Shown here: positions 24,615-36,449 of the stretch, one piece after another
How the letters are laid out: each line of letters begins with the position of its first letter
Numbering within the stretch: the first letter of the stretch is position 1
Assembly (NCBI RefSeq): GCF_024448695.1
Contig: NZ_JAMOHY010000012.1
Span: forward strand, 28,489 to 92,488
From: Stutzerimonas stutzeri
GTDB taxonomy: Bacteria > Pseudomonadota > Gammaproteobacteria > Pseudomonadales > Pseudomonadaceae
Reading direction: 5' to 3'
Length of the DNA: 64,000 nucleotides
Position numbers and translations under genes: made by a program
Notes under the pieces: generated by a model
Told to the model about the DNA's origin: nothing
What the model saw: only the letters and a program-made list of their open reading frames with translations
Databases searched by the model: none

Positions 24615-26388
24615 ATGATGGCTCGCTTACGCCCGCTTCTCTTCATCTGCATTGCCGCCATGCTGTCGGCCTGCGCCAGCTCGCCCAAGTCGACACTGGG
24701 TGATTTGCCACGCACCCCCCAGGCTTCAACGCAACAACTGCTGAAGGAAGCCGATGCCAGCGACCCAGCCAAAGCCGCGCTGCTGCGCCTTTCTGCCGCC
24801 GACCAGAGTATTCGCCAGGGCGACCCCGCCCAGGCCCGCCTGATTCTGGAGCAGGTCGCAATTGATCAGTTACCGCCGGCACAACAGATTTTCGCCAGCA
24901 CTCTCCGTGCAGAGCTGGCACTGGCCGACAACGACCCGCAGCGCGCACTGCAGGCACTGCAACATCCGGCCTTCGAACGCCTCGCAGAGCTGCCCGTCGA
25001 CCAGCAGCTTCGTAGCCAGCTGGCACGCGCGCAGGCGTTTGAAGCGAACGACCAGCCTCTCGAAGCAGCTCGTGAACGGACCTTTGTCGCCCCCCTGCTG
25101 AGCGGCGAAGCGGCAATACAGAATCATCAGAAGATCTGGTCTTTGGTGTCAGGCCTGCCGATCAGTCAGCTGCAGCCCGTCGCCGACCAGGATCTGTCCG
25201 GCTGGCTATCGCTGGCTGCCGCACTGAAGTCGTCCGGAACCCTGACTCAACAGCAACGAGCCATAGATGCATGGGTGCAACAGAATCCCGGCCACCCGGC
25301 TGCGCAACAGCTACCCGATGCCTTGGTAACACTGCGTGAACTGGCTGACCGCCCGCTGTCGCATATCGCCCTTCTGCTGCCCATGGACGGTCCGCTGGCC
25401 AGCGTCGCGCGCGCCCTGCGCGACGGCTTTCTTGCTGCCCACCTTGAATCAGGCCAGGACCTGAAGATCGAGCTGTTCGACAGCGCACGCGTTTCTTCAA
25501 TTGACGCCTTCTACCAACAGGCTGCCGCATCCGGCGTGGAACTGGTGGTTGGTCCACTGGACAAGGCTCTGGTGCGGCAACTCGCCGAGCGTGATCAGCT
25601 GCCGATTACCACGCTGGCGCTCAATTACAGCGATGCCGGCCAAAAGAATCCGCCACAGCTGTTTCAGTTCGGCCTGGCTGCCGAAGACGAAGCGCGCGAG
25701 GTGGCACGCCGCGCCTGGGATGACGGGCATCGCCGTGCTATCGCCCTGACACCTCGAGGCGAATGGGGCAATCGCGTACTGGATGCCTTCCGCCGCCAGT
25801 GGCAGGAACAAGGCGGCGCACTGGTAGCCGCCGAACCCCTGGCCGAGCCCGTCGCGCTCGCCAACCAGATCGCCGACCTCCTCCAGGTACGCAGCATCGC
25901 CGGAGACTCCAGCAGCAGCCTGCAATCGCAACCCACGCGCCGACAGGACGTCGACTTCCTGTTCCTGGCGGCCACCCCACAGCAGGCTCAACAGGTCAAA
26001 CCCACCCTGATCTTCCAGTACGCCGGCGACCTTCCGGTATACGCCACGTCTCATCTGCACGCGGCAACGGACAATCGCAGCCAGTACCTTGACCTTGAAG
26101 GCATCCGCTTCACCGAAACCCCCTGGCTGCTGGATGCCCAACTGCCGTTGCGTCAGCAGATCGAAAGCAAATGGCCGCAAGCCCGCGGCAGTCTTGGACG
26201 GCTCTACGCGATGGGCGCCGATGCCTATTTGCTGGCGCCACGCCTGAATCAGCTCACGGCACTCCCGGAAACACAGCTGGAGGGATACTCCGGCACGCTC
26301 AGCCTTACCCCTGAACAACGTATCGAGCGCCGCCTGCCGTGGGCCGAATTCCGCGACGGAGCGATACAGCCCATCGGGGAAACGCTGA

Positions 26389-26402
<14 letters not shown>
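24615..26402 (+). CDS. lpoA: Penicillin-binding protein activator LpoA
   Basis: A 595-residue outer-membrane lipoprotein that activates a bifunctional class A penicillin-binding protein (PBP1a in enterics). Signal peptide with lipobox LSAC (Cys about residue 18). The N-terminal half is helical and TPR-like (residues about 35-250); the C-terminal half has a periplasmic-binding-protein fold beginning at HIALLLPMDGPLASVA. The start with CAGGA eight bases upstream is clearly better than longer in-frame starts, which would bury the signal peptide. It is first in a plus-strand run with yraN, gmhA and dolP, divergent from rsmI as in P. aeruginosa. Confidence 0.92.
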
Positions 26403-28003
<1,601 letters not shown>

Positions 28004-28039
28004 CGACTGTTCAAGGCCGGCTTGCGCGACACCCGGCAT

Positions 28040-28070
28040 GCCTCAAGCGGAACGGCCTTTCGCTTGAGGC
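28040..28070 (+). terminator. Hairpin between dolP and sspB
   Basis: Perfect ten-base arms GCCTCAAGCG/CGCTTGAGGC with an 11-base loop lie between the convergent ends of dolP and sspB. A T-rich ATACTCTTTA follows on the plus strand. It probably ends the lpoA-dolP transcript. Confidence 0.55.
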
Positions 28071-28087
28071 ATACTCTTTACCGAGGC

Positions 28088-28492
28088 TTACTTGACAACC
28101 TTGAGACTGGGTCGCCCCGCCGGGCGCGGCGTGTCGCCAGCCTCTGGACCGGCGGCGCCATCGTCTGGCGCATGGTCATCCGGCGGTTCGATCTCGAACA
28201 CCATTCCCTGACCATTTTCCCGCGCATAGATCGCCATGACCGCGGCAGTCGGCACATGCAGACTATGCGGAACGCCACCGAAGCGGCTTTCGAAACTGAT
28301 AGCAGTATTTTCCATTTGCAGATGGCGAACGGCGCTGGGAGCGACGTTCAGCACGATCTGCCCATCACTGGCAAAACCCGCAGGCACCTGAACACCGGGA
28401 TATTCGACGTCGACCAGCAAATGCGGCGTGCAGTCGTTATCGACGATCCACTCATACAGCGCCCGAACCAGGTAGGGACGACTTGAAGTCAT
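28088..28492 (-). CDS. sspB: ClpXP specificity-enhancing factor SspB
   Basis: A 134-residue adaptor that delivers ssrA-tagged peptides to ClpXP. The N-terminal domain (about 1-110) has RPYLVRALYEWIVDND, then TPHLLVDVEYPGVQVP and DGQIVLNVAP. A flexible acidic linker leads to the C-terminal ClpX-binding tail RPSLKVVK. The start at 28492 (MTSSRPYL) is that of other pseudomonads and has GAGAGG upstream. It follows sspA by 11 bases in one transcript. Confidence 0.95.
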   Translation of the reverse strand: MTSSRPYLVRALYEWIVDNDCTPHLLVDVEYPGVQVPAGFASDGQIVLNVAPSAVRHLQMENTAISFESRFGGVPHSLHVPTAAVMAIYARENGQGMVFEIEPPDDHAPDDGAAGPEAGDTPRPAGRPSLKVVK

Positions 28493-28503
28493 AAGCACCT
28501 CTC

Positions 28504-29121
28504 TTAGCGCATGTTGCGCTCAACAGCGGACAGACTGACCTGAAAGGCCTCGCGGGCAAAATTGACTTCCATATAATCGAGCAGCGGCTTGGCCGCCCTG
28601 GGGAGTTCAATTGCGAGCGCAGGCAAACGCCATAGAATCGGTAGCAGACAGCAATCCACCAGGCTGATCTCATCGCTCATGAAATAGGCTTTCTCGGAAA
28701 ACACTGGCGAAACCCCCGTGAGACTTTCACGCAGCTCCTTGCGAGCCTGTTCCCGCGCCTTTTCGGGGGCTCGCCGATCAGTCACGATATCCACCAGCGC
28801 ACACCAGTCACGCTGAATCCGATGCACCAGAAGTCGGGTATTGGCCCTTGCTACCGGATAGACCGGAAGCAGCGGCGGATGCGGATAGCGCTCTTCCAGA
28901 TATTCGGTGATCACGCTCGGCTCGTATAGCGCAAGCTCACGATCCACCAGGGTAGGAACACTGGCGTAAGGATTCACCTCACTCAGTCTGACCGGGCACT
29001 GAGCAGGGTCGACATCAACTATCTCGACGCTTACGCCCTTCTCGGCAAGCACATAGCGCACCCGATGCGAATAATGATCGGCGGGATCGGAATAGCAGAC
29101 CAGTCGATTGGTCGCAGCCAT
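28504..29121 (-). CDS. sspA: Stringent starvation protein A
   Basis: A 205-residue glutathione-transferase-fold protein that binds RNA polymerase rather than glutathione and supports stationary-phase and stress transcription. An N-terminal thioredoxin-like domain ([33 protein letters not shown]) is followed by an all-helical domain. The active-site residues for glutathione chemistry are lacking, as in all SspA. It lies 86 bases downstream of petC, behind a strong terminator. Confidence 0.95.
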   Translation of the reverse strand: MAATNRLVCYSDPADHYSHRVRYVLAEKGVSVEIVDVDPAQCPVRLSEVNPYASVPTLVDRELALYEPSVITEYLEERYPHPPLLPVYPVARANTRLLVHRIQRDWCALVDIVTDRRAPEKAREQARKELRESLTGVSPVFSEKAYFMSDEISLVDCCLLPILWRLPALAIELPRAAKPLLDYMEVNFAREAFQVSLSAVERNMR

Positions 29122-29153
29122 AGCGCCCTCCTAATTGGATTTCATGAATGCAG

Positions 29154-29183
29154 AAAAACGCGCGCGCCCATCAGGGCGCGCGC
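29154..29183 (-). terminator. Intrinsic terminator after petC
   Basis: Ten-base stem GCGCGCGCCC/GGGCGCGCGC with a four-base loop, followed on the minus strand by GTTTTTC. It separates petABC from sspAB. Confidence 0.85.
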
Positions 29184-29207
29184 AGGGTACAGCTAAACAG
29201 CGGAAAG

Positions 29208-30017
29208 TCAGTGGACGTCTTTCCAGTACTCACGCTTGAGCAGATAGGCGAACACGAAGAAGACCGCCAGGAACAACAGCACATAGGTGCCGATGCGCTG
29301 GCTCTCCAGCTTGACCGGGTTGGCCGAGTAGGCCAGGAAGGTCACCAGGTTCTTGATCTTCTCGTCGTACTCCGCCTCGGTCAGCTCACCAGTACCCGGA
29401 ACGACAGTCAGTTGCTCACAGTCTTCATGGGTGATCGGCGTGCCGGTCAGCGGATCGAACTGCTTGCGGCCATTCTCGACGACCTGGACCTGCTTGCAGG
29501 CTACCGACTGGCCTTCCGGCAGCGTGCTTGGCAGAACCTGACGGCCCTGCAGCGGCGCCAACACATGAGGCATGCCTACGCTCGGGAAGACCGTGTTGTT
29601 GTAGCCATAGGGACGCGCAGGGTCCACATAGAAGCCGCGCATATAGGAATACAACCAGTCATTGCCACGCACCCGCGCAACCAGCGTCAGATCCGGTGGA
29701 GCCGCGCCGAACCAGACCTTGGCTTCATCGGGCGACATACCGATCTTCATGTGATCACCGAACTTCGCGTCGCTGAAGACGATGTTTTCCATCATGACGT
29801 CTTCAGGAATGCCCAGATCGGTGGCCACACGCTCGTAGCGCTGGTACTGCGCGCTATGACAGCCCATGCAGTAGTTGGCGAAGGTCTTCAGACCATCCTG
29901 CATGGCTGCCTTGTCGGTCAGATCGATCTCGACCTTGTCCAGAGCAACACTGGGAGCAGCGGCGAAACCGAATGCCGGCACCAATGCAAGAATCAATGCA
30001 GCAAATTGCTTTTTCAT
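29208..30017 (-). CDS. petC: Cytochrome c1 of the bc1 complex
   Basis: A 269-residue protein: Sec signal peptide (cleavage after about residue 20), one class I haem site CMGCHS (about 51-56), Met ligand probably in the KIGMSPDEAK / GMPHVLAP region, and one C-terminal membrane anchor (GTYVLLFLAVFFVFAYLL). It carries electrons from the Rieske protein to periplasmic cytochrome c. The start overlaps the petB stop by one base. Confidence 0.96.
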   Translation of the reverse strand: MKKQFAALILALVPAFGFAAAPSVALDKVEIDLTDKAAMQDGLKTFANYCMGCHSAQYQRYERVATDLGIPEDVMMENIVFSDAKFGDHMKIGMSPDEAKVWFGAAPPDLTLVARVRGNDWLYSYMRGFYVDPARPYGYNNTVFPSVGMPHVLAPLQGRQVLPSTLPEGQSVACKQVQVVENGRKQFDPLTGTPITHEDCEQLTVVPGTGELTEAEYDEKIKNLVTFLAYSANPVKLESQRIGTYVLLFLAVFFVFAYLLKREYWKDVH

Positions 30018-31228
30018 CAGCCATCCACCCTTTGCGGAACTACTTTGGTCTTCTCGAGCTTGGTGTAGAACGGCATCAGGATGAAGTAACCGAAGTAGAT
30101 AGCAGTACAGATCCGAGATACCAACGTGCGCTCAGGCGTAGGAGCCAGCACGCCCAGCACGCCGAGGATGATGAACGAGATGCAGAACAGAACCAGCGCA
30201 ACCTTGCTCATCCAGCCCTTGTATTTCATGGACTTGACCGGACTGCGATCCAGCCAGGGCAGCACGAACAGCACGGCAATCGCGGCACCCATGGCGATCA
30301 CGCCCAGGAGCTTGTCAGGAACGGCACGCAGAATCGCGTAGTAGGGCGTGAAGTACCACACCGGCGCGATGTGATCCGGCGTCTTGAACGCGTTCGCAGG
30401 CTCGAAGTTCGGCTTCTCCAGGAAGTAACCGCCCATCTCGGGGAAGAAGAACACGACTGCGCAGAAGACGAAGAGGAAGACCACTACGCCGACGATATCC
30501 TTGACGGTGTAGTACGGATGGAACGGAATGCCGTCCAGGGGCACGCCATTTTCATCCTTGTTCTTCTTGATATCGACGCCCAGCGGGTTGTTCGAGCCCA
30601 CTTCATGCAGCGCCAGGATGTGCAACACGACCAGACCGAGAATCACGATCGGCAGCGCAATGACATGCAGCGCGAAGAAGCGGTTCAGGGTGATACCGGA
30701 GATCAGGTAGTCGCCACGAATCCACTGTGTCAGGTCGTCACCGATCACCGGGATGGCACCGAACAGCGAAATGATCACCTGCGCACCCCAGTAGGACATC
30801 TGCCCCCAAGGCAGCAGATAGCCCATGAAGGCCTCGGCCATCAGAGCCAGGTAGATCATCATGCCGAAAATCCACACCAACTCACGCGGCTTCTGATAGG
30901 AGCCGTAGAGAATGCCGCGGAACATGTGCAGGTAAACCACGACGAAGAACGCCGAAGCACCGGTGGAGTGCAGGTAGCGCAGCATCCAGCCGTATTCGAC
31001 ATCACGCATGATGTACTCAACGGACGCGAAGGCGCCTTCGGCAGACGGCTCGAAGCTCATCGTCAGCCAGATGCCGGTAAGGATCTGGTTGACCAGAACC
31101 AGCAGCGCCAGGGAGCCGAAGAAATACAGGAAGTTGAAGTTCTTCGGTGCGTAATACTTGCTGAGATGGTCTTCCCACATCTTGGTCGCGGGGAAGCGGG
31201 CATCAACCCATTCCATGAACTTGCTCAT
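30017..31228 (-). CDS. petB: Cytochrome b of the bc1 complex
   Basis: A 403-residue membrane protein with eight main helices. The four b-haem histidines lie in RYLHSTGASAFFVVVYLHMF and RFFALHVIALPIVILGLVVLH; the Qo-site GYLLPWGQMSYWG and PEWY-type loop (here APVWYFTPYYAILR, with P-V-W-Y) are present. The start is the ATG overlapping the petA stop by one base; a GTG just before it is less likely. Confidence 0.97.
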   Translation of the reverse strand: MSKFMEWVDARFPATKMWEDHLSKYYAPKNFNFLYFFGSLALLVLVNQILTGIWLTMSFEPSAEGAFASVEYIMRDVEYGWMLRYLHSTGASAFFVVVYLHMFRGILYGSYQKPRELVWIFGMMIYLALMAEAFMGYLLPWGQMSYWGAQVIISLFGAIPVIGDDLTQWIRGDYLISGITLNRFFALHVIALPIVILGLVVLHILALHEVGSNNPLGVDIKKNKDENGVPLDGIPFHPYYTVKDIVGVVVFLFVFCAVVFFFPEMGGYFLEKPNFEPANAFKTPDHIAPVWYFTPYYAILRAVPDKLLGVIAMGAAIAVLFVLPWLDRSPVKSMKYKGWMSKVALVLFCISFIILGVLGVLAPTPERTLVSRICTAIYFGYFILMPFYTKLEKTKVVPQRVDG

Positions 31229-31821
31229 CACGCGTTCTCCTGGTCCACGCCGATGACGACGACAGAGTCCGTCTCGTACGAATGTGGGGGAACCGGCAGG
31301 TTCAAGGGTGCAGGCTGCCCCTTGTAGACGCGGCCAGCCATGTCATATTTCGAGCCATGGCAGGGGCAGAAATAGCCACCCAGCCAATCAGCACCCAGAT
31401 CGGGCGCCGCTACTTCCGGCCGGAAAGACGGGGCGCAGCCAAGGTGCGTACAAAGTCCGACCACGATCAGCAGTTCCGGCTTGATCGAACGAACCTGAGG
31501 ATCGACATAGGTCGGCTGCTCGGACGCTTCGGAGTTCGGATCGGCAACCGTATCGGTGAGCTTGCCCAGGTTGGCGAGCGCTTCCTCGGTACGGCGCAGG
31601 ATGAACACCGGCTGTCCTCGCCACTCGGCGACCATTTGCTGGCCCGGCTCGATCTTGCTGATATTCACCTTCACCGGTGCTCCGGCCGCCTTGGCCTTGG
31701 CACTTGGGAACCACGATCCCACAAACGGGACCGCGGCCCCCACCGCTCCTGCAGCACCCACTACCGAAGTAGCGGCTACCAGGAAGCGACGCCGGCCAGC
31801 ATTCACGCCGTCATTGCTCAT
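31228..31821 (-). CDS. petA: Rieske iron-sulfur protein of the bc1 complex
   Basis: A 197-residue protein. A twin-arginine signal (GRRRFLVAATSVVGAAG) doubles as the membrane anchor. The 2Fe-2S cluster is held by CTHLGC and CPCHGS, each supplying one Cys and one His, with the extra disulfide cysteines. This is the first gene of petABC; it passes quinol electrons to cytochrome c1. The Tat need links it to the small TatA/E protein found with nos, though the general Tat system normally serves it. Confidence 0.97.
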   Translation of the reverse strand: MSNDGVNAGRRRFLVAATSVVGAAGAVGAAVPFVGSWFPSAKAKAAGAPVKVNISKIEPGQQMVAEWRGQPVFILRRTEEALANLGKLTDTVADPNSEASEQPTYVDPQVRSIKPELLIVVGLCTHLGCAPSFRPEVAAPDLGADWLGGYFCPCHGSKYDMAGRVYKGQPAPLNLPVPPHSYETDSVVVIGVDQENA

Positions 31822-32032
31822 TCAGTCGTCTCCCATCAGTTTCTTATGGCCTACCGAAAGCAGGCGTCTACTACGTGCGTCTACCGAAAAACTAGGCCGC
31901 GAAAAAATTCGCCAAATGGTAAAGAAAAGCCCCTCTCCTGACAAGGCAATAAGCCGTCACAGGTCAGCCGCAAGCCCCAAAAGCCGGGCCTCTCCACGCG
32001 CGACACACTGTCGCAGGAAGAAAATCACCCAT

Positions 32033-32075
32033 AAAAAAAGCGCCCAGTTCCGGAAGAAGCTGGGCGCTCTTTTTT
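32033..32075 (-). terminator. Bidirectional intrinsic terminator after rpsI
   Basis: Stem AGCGCCCAG (32039-32047) with CTGGGCGCT (32060-32068), flanked by seven A on one side and a T run on the other, so it can act on both strands. It ends rplM-rpsI. Confidence 0.9.
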
Positions 32076-32085
32076 GAAGCCTGAA

Positions 32086-32478
32086 TTAGCGCTTCGAGTA
32101 CTGCGGACGCTTACGCGCTTTACGCAGACCGATCTTCTTACGCTCAACTTCACGAGCATCACGAGTAACGAAGCCAGCCTTGCGCAGAGCAGGACGAAGA
32201 GTCTCGTCATAATCCATCAGCGCACGAGTGATACCGTGACGAATAGCGCCAGCCTGACCACTTACACCACCGCCCAGGACGGTAACGTAAATGTCGAACT
32301 TCTCGACAGTCTCGGTCAGCTCCAGCGGCTGACGTACAACCATGCGAGCGGTTTCACGCCCGAAGAAGTTGTCCAGCTCGCGGTTGTTGATGGAAATCTT
32401 GCCAGTACCGGGGCGCAGAAAGACGCGCGCGGTTGCAGTCTTGCGACGGCCAGTGCCGTAATTTTGAGTCGCCGACAT
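32086..32478 (-). CDS. rpsI: 30S ribosomal protein S9
   Basis: A 130-residue S9 protein, whose C-terminal tail reaches the P site. The family motifs [20 protein letters not shown]-like ISINNREL and the end [11 protein letters not shown] are intact. It lies 14 bases after rplM. Confidence 0.98.
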   Translation of the reverse strand: MSATQNYGTGRRKTATARVFLRPGTGKISINNRELDNFFGRETARMVVRQPLELTETVEKFDIYVTVLGGGVSGQAGAIRHGITRALMDYDETLRPALRKAGFVTRDAREVERKKIGLRKARKRPQYSKR

Positions 32479-32492
32479 AATGAACTATTCCG

Positions 32493-32921
32493 TTAAATCT
32501 TCAGTTCTTGGGGCTGCTGAGCGGTATGCGGGTGATTGGCACCCTTGTACACCTTCAGCTTACGATACATGTCGCGACCCAGCGGGTTTTTCGGCAGCAT
32601 GCCTTTGACCGCGGTCTCGATCACACGCTCTGGCGCCTTGGCGATCAGCTTCTCGAAGTTGATCGACTTGATGCCACCCGGGAAACCGGAGTGGGAGTAG
32701 TACATCTTGTCGGTGGTTTTGGCACCGGTAACACGCACTTGCTCGGCATTGATAACGACGATGTAGTCGCCGGTATCGACGTGAGGGGTGTATTCCGCCT
32801 TGTGCTTGCCACGCAGGCGGCTAGCGATCTCGGTTGCCAGACGACCCAGGGTCTGGCCGGCAGCGTCGACGACGAACCAGTCGCGCTTGACGGTTTCCGG
32901 TTTAGCAGTAAAAGTCTTCAT
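32493..32921 (-). CDS. rplM: 50S ribosomal protein L13
   Basis: A 142-residue early assembly protein of the large subunit. [31 protein letters not shown] and the [19 protein letters not shown] signature are present. First gene of the L13-S9 pair. Confidence 0.98.
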   Translation of the reverse strand: MKTFTAKPETVKRDWFVVDAAGQTLGRLATEIASRLRGKHKAEYTPHVDTGDYIVVINAEQVRVTGAKTTDKMYYSHSGFPGGIKSINFEKLIAKAPERVIETAVKGMLPKNPLGRDMYRKLKVYKGANHPHTAQQPQELKI

Positions 32922-32962
32922 TCGTTATAGCCTCAGGGGCCGCCCTGAAAATAAGACGGCGA

Positions 32963-32991
32963 ATCTTACTGAATGGTGCTCGCCCTGGCAA
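32963..32991 (-). promoter_or_regulatory. rplM-rpsI promoter
   Basis: Minus-strand TTGCCA (32986-32991) and TAAGAT (32963-32968) with a 17-base spacer, about 40 bases before the rplM start. Confidence 0.65.
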
Positions 32992-33330
32992 GGCCAGGAC
33001 AGCCGGAAACAGACGCTATCGGGGGCTCGGGTCAGCGCGTCCGCTACGGCAGTGGTGTCGGCGGGCTTGGCATCCCCCACCTTGGTTTGCGTCGACGGGC
33101 TAGGCATCCCCGGCGACAGGCTGCGGAATTATCCGGATTACCAGCGAAATAGCAAGCAGCTTCGTCTCACAAACACCTGACCTCGGCAGTAGCGCCTCCG
33201 GCAGCTCCCCGCCGACAGCATCCCATCCAGCTTCCTTTGCTCCTACGAACCAGCGTCCAGACAATCGGTCACAACTTCACCTCTTATACTCCGCCTGCTA
33301 TCGAAAGATCTGCGACGAGGAGAAACAAGG
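32992..33330. other. Spacer between rplM promoter and the next gene
   Basis: About 340 bases without a convincing gene. It has two similar short stretches, GGGCTTGGCATCCCC (about 33061-33075) and GGGCTAGGCATCCCC (about 33099-33113), a direct repeat of unknown meaning. TATACT at 33285-33290 may be the -10 element of the downstream gene; no good -35 is seen. Confidence 0.4.
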
Positions 33331-34008
33331 ATGATTGCCGCCGAACTGCTTGCTCCCTCCAGCCTGTTTCTGGGCTGGCTGCTCTATGCCGGCGGACTGG
33401 TCTGGGCGTGCATGCGGGCGCCCTGGGTGGAGCTTTTCAGCGATATCCGCCGCCAGCACCTGGTGTGTGGTGCAATGCTGGCAATCTTTCTGCTCTGGCT
33501 GGTCCGCCGTGACTTCGATTCCGGGCTGTCCGTGCATTTCATCGGCCTGACGGCGGTAACCCTGCTGCTGGACTGGCCACTGGCAATCCTCGCCGCCTTC
33601 GCTGCGCAGGTCGGCCTGACGCTCATCGGTCATCAGCAGCTGACCGCGCTGGGCCTCAATGGCGTACTGCTGGTACTGATTCCGGTCGGCATCACCCATC
33701 TGTGTGCACGACTGGTCGAGCGCCTGCAGCCACGCAATCTGTTCATTTACATATTTTTCTCGGGCTTCTTCGCCGCAGGCCTGGCCGCGCTTTTCTGCAT
33801 TCTGGCCGGACTCGGTATCCTGCTGTTCGACGGACGCTACCCGATGCCGCCCTGGCTCGATGACTTCGCTGGCTTCATCTGGCTGCTGATGTTTCCCGAA
33901 GCCTTCATCAACGGCACCGTGATCAGCGCACTGGTCGTGTTCTACCCCGACTGGGTGGAAACCTTCAATCGAAGCCGTTACCTGCAGCCCCCCTGGAATG
34001 ATGAGTAG
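33331..34008 (+). CDS. Energy-coupling-factor-type permease-like membrane protein
   Basis: A 225-residue polytopic protein (about six helices) related to the CbiM/COG3235 group of predicted membrane proteins. The segment VHFIGLTAVTLLLDWPLAILAAF resembles the S-component architecture of cobalt/nickel importers. However, the N-terminal metal-binding Met-His-x-x start of CbiM is missing, so metal import is not shown. GAGGAG lies about eight bases upstream of ATG 33331. It is convergent with yacG. Confidence 0.7.
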   Translation: MIAAELLAPSSLFLGWLLYAGGLVWACMRAPWVELFSDIRRQHLVCGAMLAIFLLWLVRRDFDSGLSVHFIGLTAVTLLLDWPLAILAAFAAQVGLTLIGHQQLTALGLNGVLLVLIPVGITHLCARLVERLQPRNLFIYIFFSGFFAAGLAALFCILAGLGILLFDGRYPMPPWLDDFAGFIWLLMFPEAFINGTVISALVVFYPDWVETFNRSRYLQPPWNDE

Positions 34009-34041
34009 CAGTCAGCAGACAACAGCAGGCCTGGCAACCCG

Positions 34042-34239
34042 TCAATGCTGACGCGGCGGCACATCGCCCGAAAACACATCATCCTCCAGCTCATCACCCG
34101 GAATCGTGTGCTCTTCCGAAGCCCAGGCGCCGAGGTCAATCAGTTTGCAGCGATCCGAGCAGAACGGTCGGTTCGGACTCTGCGGCCCCCACTCCACTGG
34201 CGCGCCACAGGTTGGGCATTCCACTACAGCAGTACTCAT
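34042..34239 (-). CDS. yacG: DNA gyrase inhibitor YacG (zinc protein)
   Basis: A 65-residue protein with the zinc-binding Cys set [10 protein letters not shown] and [13 protein letters not shown]. coli YacG binds GyrB and blocks gyrase binding to DNA. The acidic C-terminus is usual. It overlaps coaE by four bases. Confidence 0.94.
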   Translation of the reverse strand: MSTAVVECPTCGAPVEWGPQSPNRPFCSDRCKLIDLGAWASEEHTIPGDELEDDVFSGDVPPRQH

Positions 34240-34856
34240 TCCTGACCTCCTCGCAGCGTCAGATAGAAAGTGTGCAGGCGTTCGACCTCGGTCTTCAGCC
34301 AGCCCATGTCACGGTCGTTGACCAGCACATCGTCGGCATGGCGCAGACGCTCTTCACGACTGGCCTGGGCCTTGAGAATGGCGCGGATCTGCTCTTCGCT
34401 GGCCTGATCGCGCCGTGCGGCACGCTGCAGTTGCAAGGCCTCGGGCACATCGACCACCAGCACCCTGTCAACCTGGCGGTATTGGCCGGACTCGACCAGC
34501 AGCGGCGAAACCATGATCGCATAGGGGGACTGCGCCCTGGCCAGATGTTCAGCAACCTCCTGGCGAATCAGCGGATGCAGCAACTGCTCAAGCCACTTGC
34601 GCTGCTCCGGATCGTCAAATATCAGCCCGCGCAACACAGCCCTATCCAGGCTGCCATCCGCCGCGAGGACGCCCTCCCCGAAGCGCTGAGCAATCAGCGC
34701 CAACGCCGGCCTGCCAGGCTCAACGACCCAGCGCGCGGCATGATCGGCATCCACCCAGTGCACACCCAGCCTGCCGAACGCCTCGGCCACCGCACTCTTG
34801 CCACTGCCGATACCGCCGGTCAAACCCAGCACCCACGGCTTATTGGTCGGGCTCAT
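34236..34856 (-). CDS. coaE: Dephospho-CoA kinase
   Basis: A 206-residue P-loop kinase, last step of coenzyme A synthesis. [11 protein letters not shown] is the Walker A loop (about 11-21), [13 protein letters not shown] the substrate site and [13 protein letters not shown] the lid region. Start at 34856 (MSPTNK) has better spacing to GGGTGA than the ATG two codons earlier. In many pseudomonads pilB, pilC and pilD come directly before coaE; here they do not. Confidence 0.95.
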   Translation of the reverse strand: MSPTNKPWVLGLTGGIGSGKSAVAEAFGRLGVHWVDADHAARWVVEPGRPALALIAQRFGEGVLAADGSLDRAVLRGLIFDDPEQRKWLEQLLHPLIRQEVAEHLARAQSPYAIMVSPLLVESGQYRQVDRVLVVDVPEALQLQRAARRDQASEEQIRAILKAQASREERLRHADDVLVNDRDMGWLKTEVERLHTFYLTLRGGQE

Positions 34857-34966
34857 CTGCATATCACCCAGACAGAAAACGACGCGCAGTAGTAACGCCT
34901 CGCAGGGACAGATGCAACAGATTCAGCCCCCACACTGGCGCCCAGACCCGGAAGAATCAGGCAGCC

Positions 34967-36379
34967 CTACTCCAGATCCACAAGCCGGGCAGCCATTTTC
35001 TGCTTGCTGTCGAGCTGGAAGAACAGCGTGGCGGCCAGCATCGACAGGCCGCCGATGCAAAGAAAGGTCAGCTGAAAGGCCTGCAGCACAGCCTCGCCCT
35101 GGGCGTCCGGAAGGGTAAAACCGCCCAGCAACGCGCCGGCAGCAGCAACGCCCAGGCTCATGGAAAGCTGCACGACCACCGACAGCAGGCTGTTGCCGCT
35201 GCTGGCGTCCCGATAACTGAGCCCCACCAGAGTGACGGTATTCATCGCGGTGAACTGCATCGAATTGACCATGCCGATCAGGCTCAGGTGCAGCAACAGA
35301 AGCACCATCGGCGTGGCAGCATCGAGCGTGGCCAGGCTGGCGATCAGACCGCCCAGCAACAGCGTGTTGCCAATCAGAATGCGCCGGTAGCCGAGGCGAT
35401 CGATCAGTGGCTTGGCCAGCGGTTTGATCAGCATGGCGCCGAGCGCCAGCGGGATCATCATCATCCCCGCCTGCGCCGGCGAGTGACCCAGCGCCACCTG
35501 CAACAGCAGCGGCAGCAAAAAAGGCAGCGCGCCACTGCCCAGGCGCGCGAACAGGTTGCCGAAAATACCCACGGCGAAACTGCGGGTACGGAACAGCGAC
35601 GGGCTGAACAGCGGTCTGTCGATGCGCCCTGCACGCAACCAGTAGGCAGCCAGACAGGCGCTACCGACCACGATCAGCAGCAGTACGCGAGCGTGCGGCA
35701 TGTGCATCTCGCCCAAGCCTTCCAGCGCGACAGTGATCAGCACCATGGCTGCGCCGAACAACAGAAAGCCGACCAGATCGAAACGTATCCGCTCGGGGCT
35801 TTTCAGGTCAGGCATAAAGCGAAACGCGGCGATGCCCCCTACCAGCCCCACCGGCAGGTTGATCAGGAATATCCAGTGCCAGGAAGCGTACTCCACCAGC
35901 CAGCCGCCCAGAGTCGGACCGATCAGCGGGCCGACCATGCCGGGCAACGCGATAAAGGTCATGACCCTGACAAACTCGCTACGCGGATAGGCACGCAACA
36001 CCACCAGGCGTCCAACCGGCAGCATCAGCGCCCCACCCATGCCCTGGACCACGCGGGACATCACCAGTTGGTCGACAGTGGTGGAGATTGCGCAGAGCAG
36101 CGAGCCAAGGGTGAACAGCACGATGGCAAGGAAGAAGACGCGCCGCGTGCCAAAACGATCGGCCAGCCATCCAGAGGCTGGAATCAGCAACGCCACGGTC
36201 AACATGTAGGCGATGACCACGCCCTGCATGCGCAGCGGGTTCTCCGCCAGATCCTGCGCCATCGCCGGCAGGGCGGTGTTGAGAATGGTGCCGTCGAGGG
36301 TCTGCATGAAGAACGCGATGGCCACCAGCCAGGGCAGTACACGGGCGGTGCGGGCGTCCAGTGAAACAGACTGCTGCAT
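34967..36379 (-). CDS. MFS transporter, DHA2 (EmrB/MdtD-like) family
   Basis: A 470-residue exporter with about 14 membrane segments. FMQTLDGTILNTALPAMA (motif D1 region of DHA2), GWLADRFGTRRVF (motif A) and GPLIGPTLGGWL (motif C of antiporters) are all seen. It probably exports a toxic compound in exchange for protons; the substrate is unknown. The start at 36379 follows GGGGAA; the open frame before it has no family likeness. No regulator is next to it; the coaE gene follows after a 110-base gap. Confidence 0.85.
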   Translation of the reverse strand: MQQSVSLDARTARVLPWLVAIAFFMQTLDGTILNTALPAMAQDLAENPLRMQGVVIAYMLTVALLIPASGWLADRFGTRRVFFLAIVLFTLGSLLCAISTTVDQLVMSRVVQGMGGALMLPVGRLVVLRAYPRSEFVRVMTFIALPGMVGPLIGPTLGGWLVEYASWHWIFLINLPVGLVGGIAAFRFMPDLKSPERIRFDLVGFLLFGAAMVLITVALEGLGEMHMPHARVLLLIVVGSACLAAYWLRAGRIDRPLFSPSLFRTRSFAVGIFGNLFARLGSGALPFLLPLLLQVALGHSPAQAGMMMIPLALGAMLIKPLAKPLIDRLGYRRILIGNTLLLGGLIASLATLDAATPMVLLLLHLSLIGMVNSMQFTAMNTVTLVGLSYRDASSGNSLLSVVVQLSMSLGVAAAGALLGGFTLPDAQGEAVLQAFQLTFLCIGGLSMLAATLFFQLDSKQKMAARLVDLE

Positions 36380-36449
36380 GGAATTCCCCGCTGGAGAAAT
36401 GCAGCATCTTAACAGGCCGCTGAAATGGCAGCGCGGCGGCCCAGCAGCC

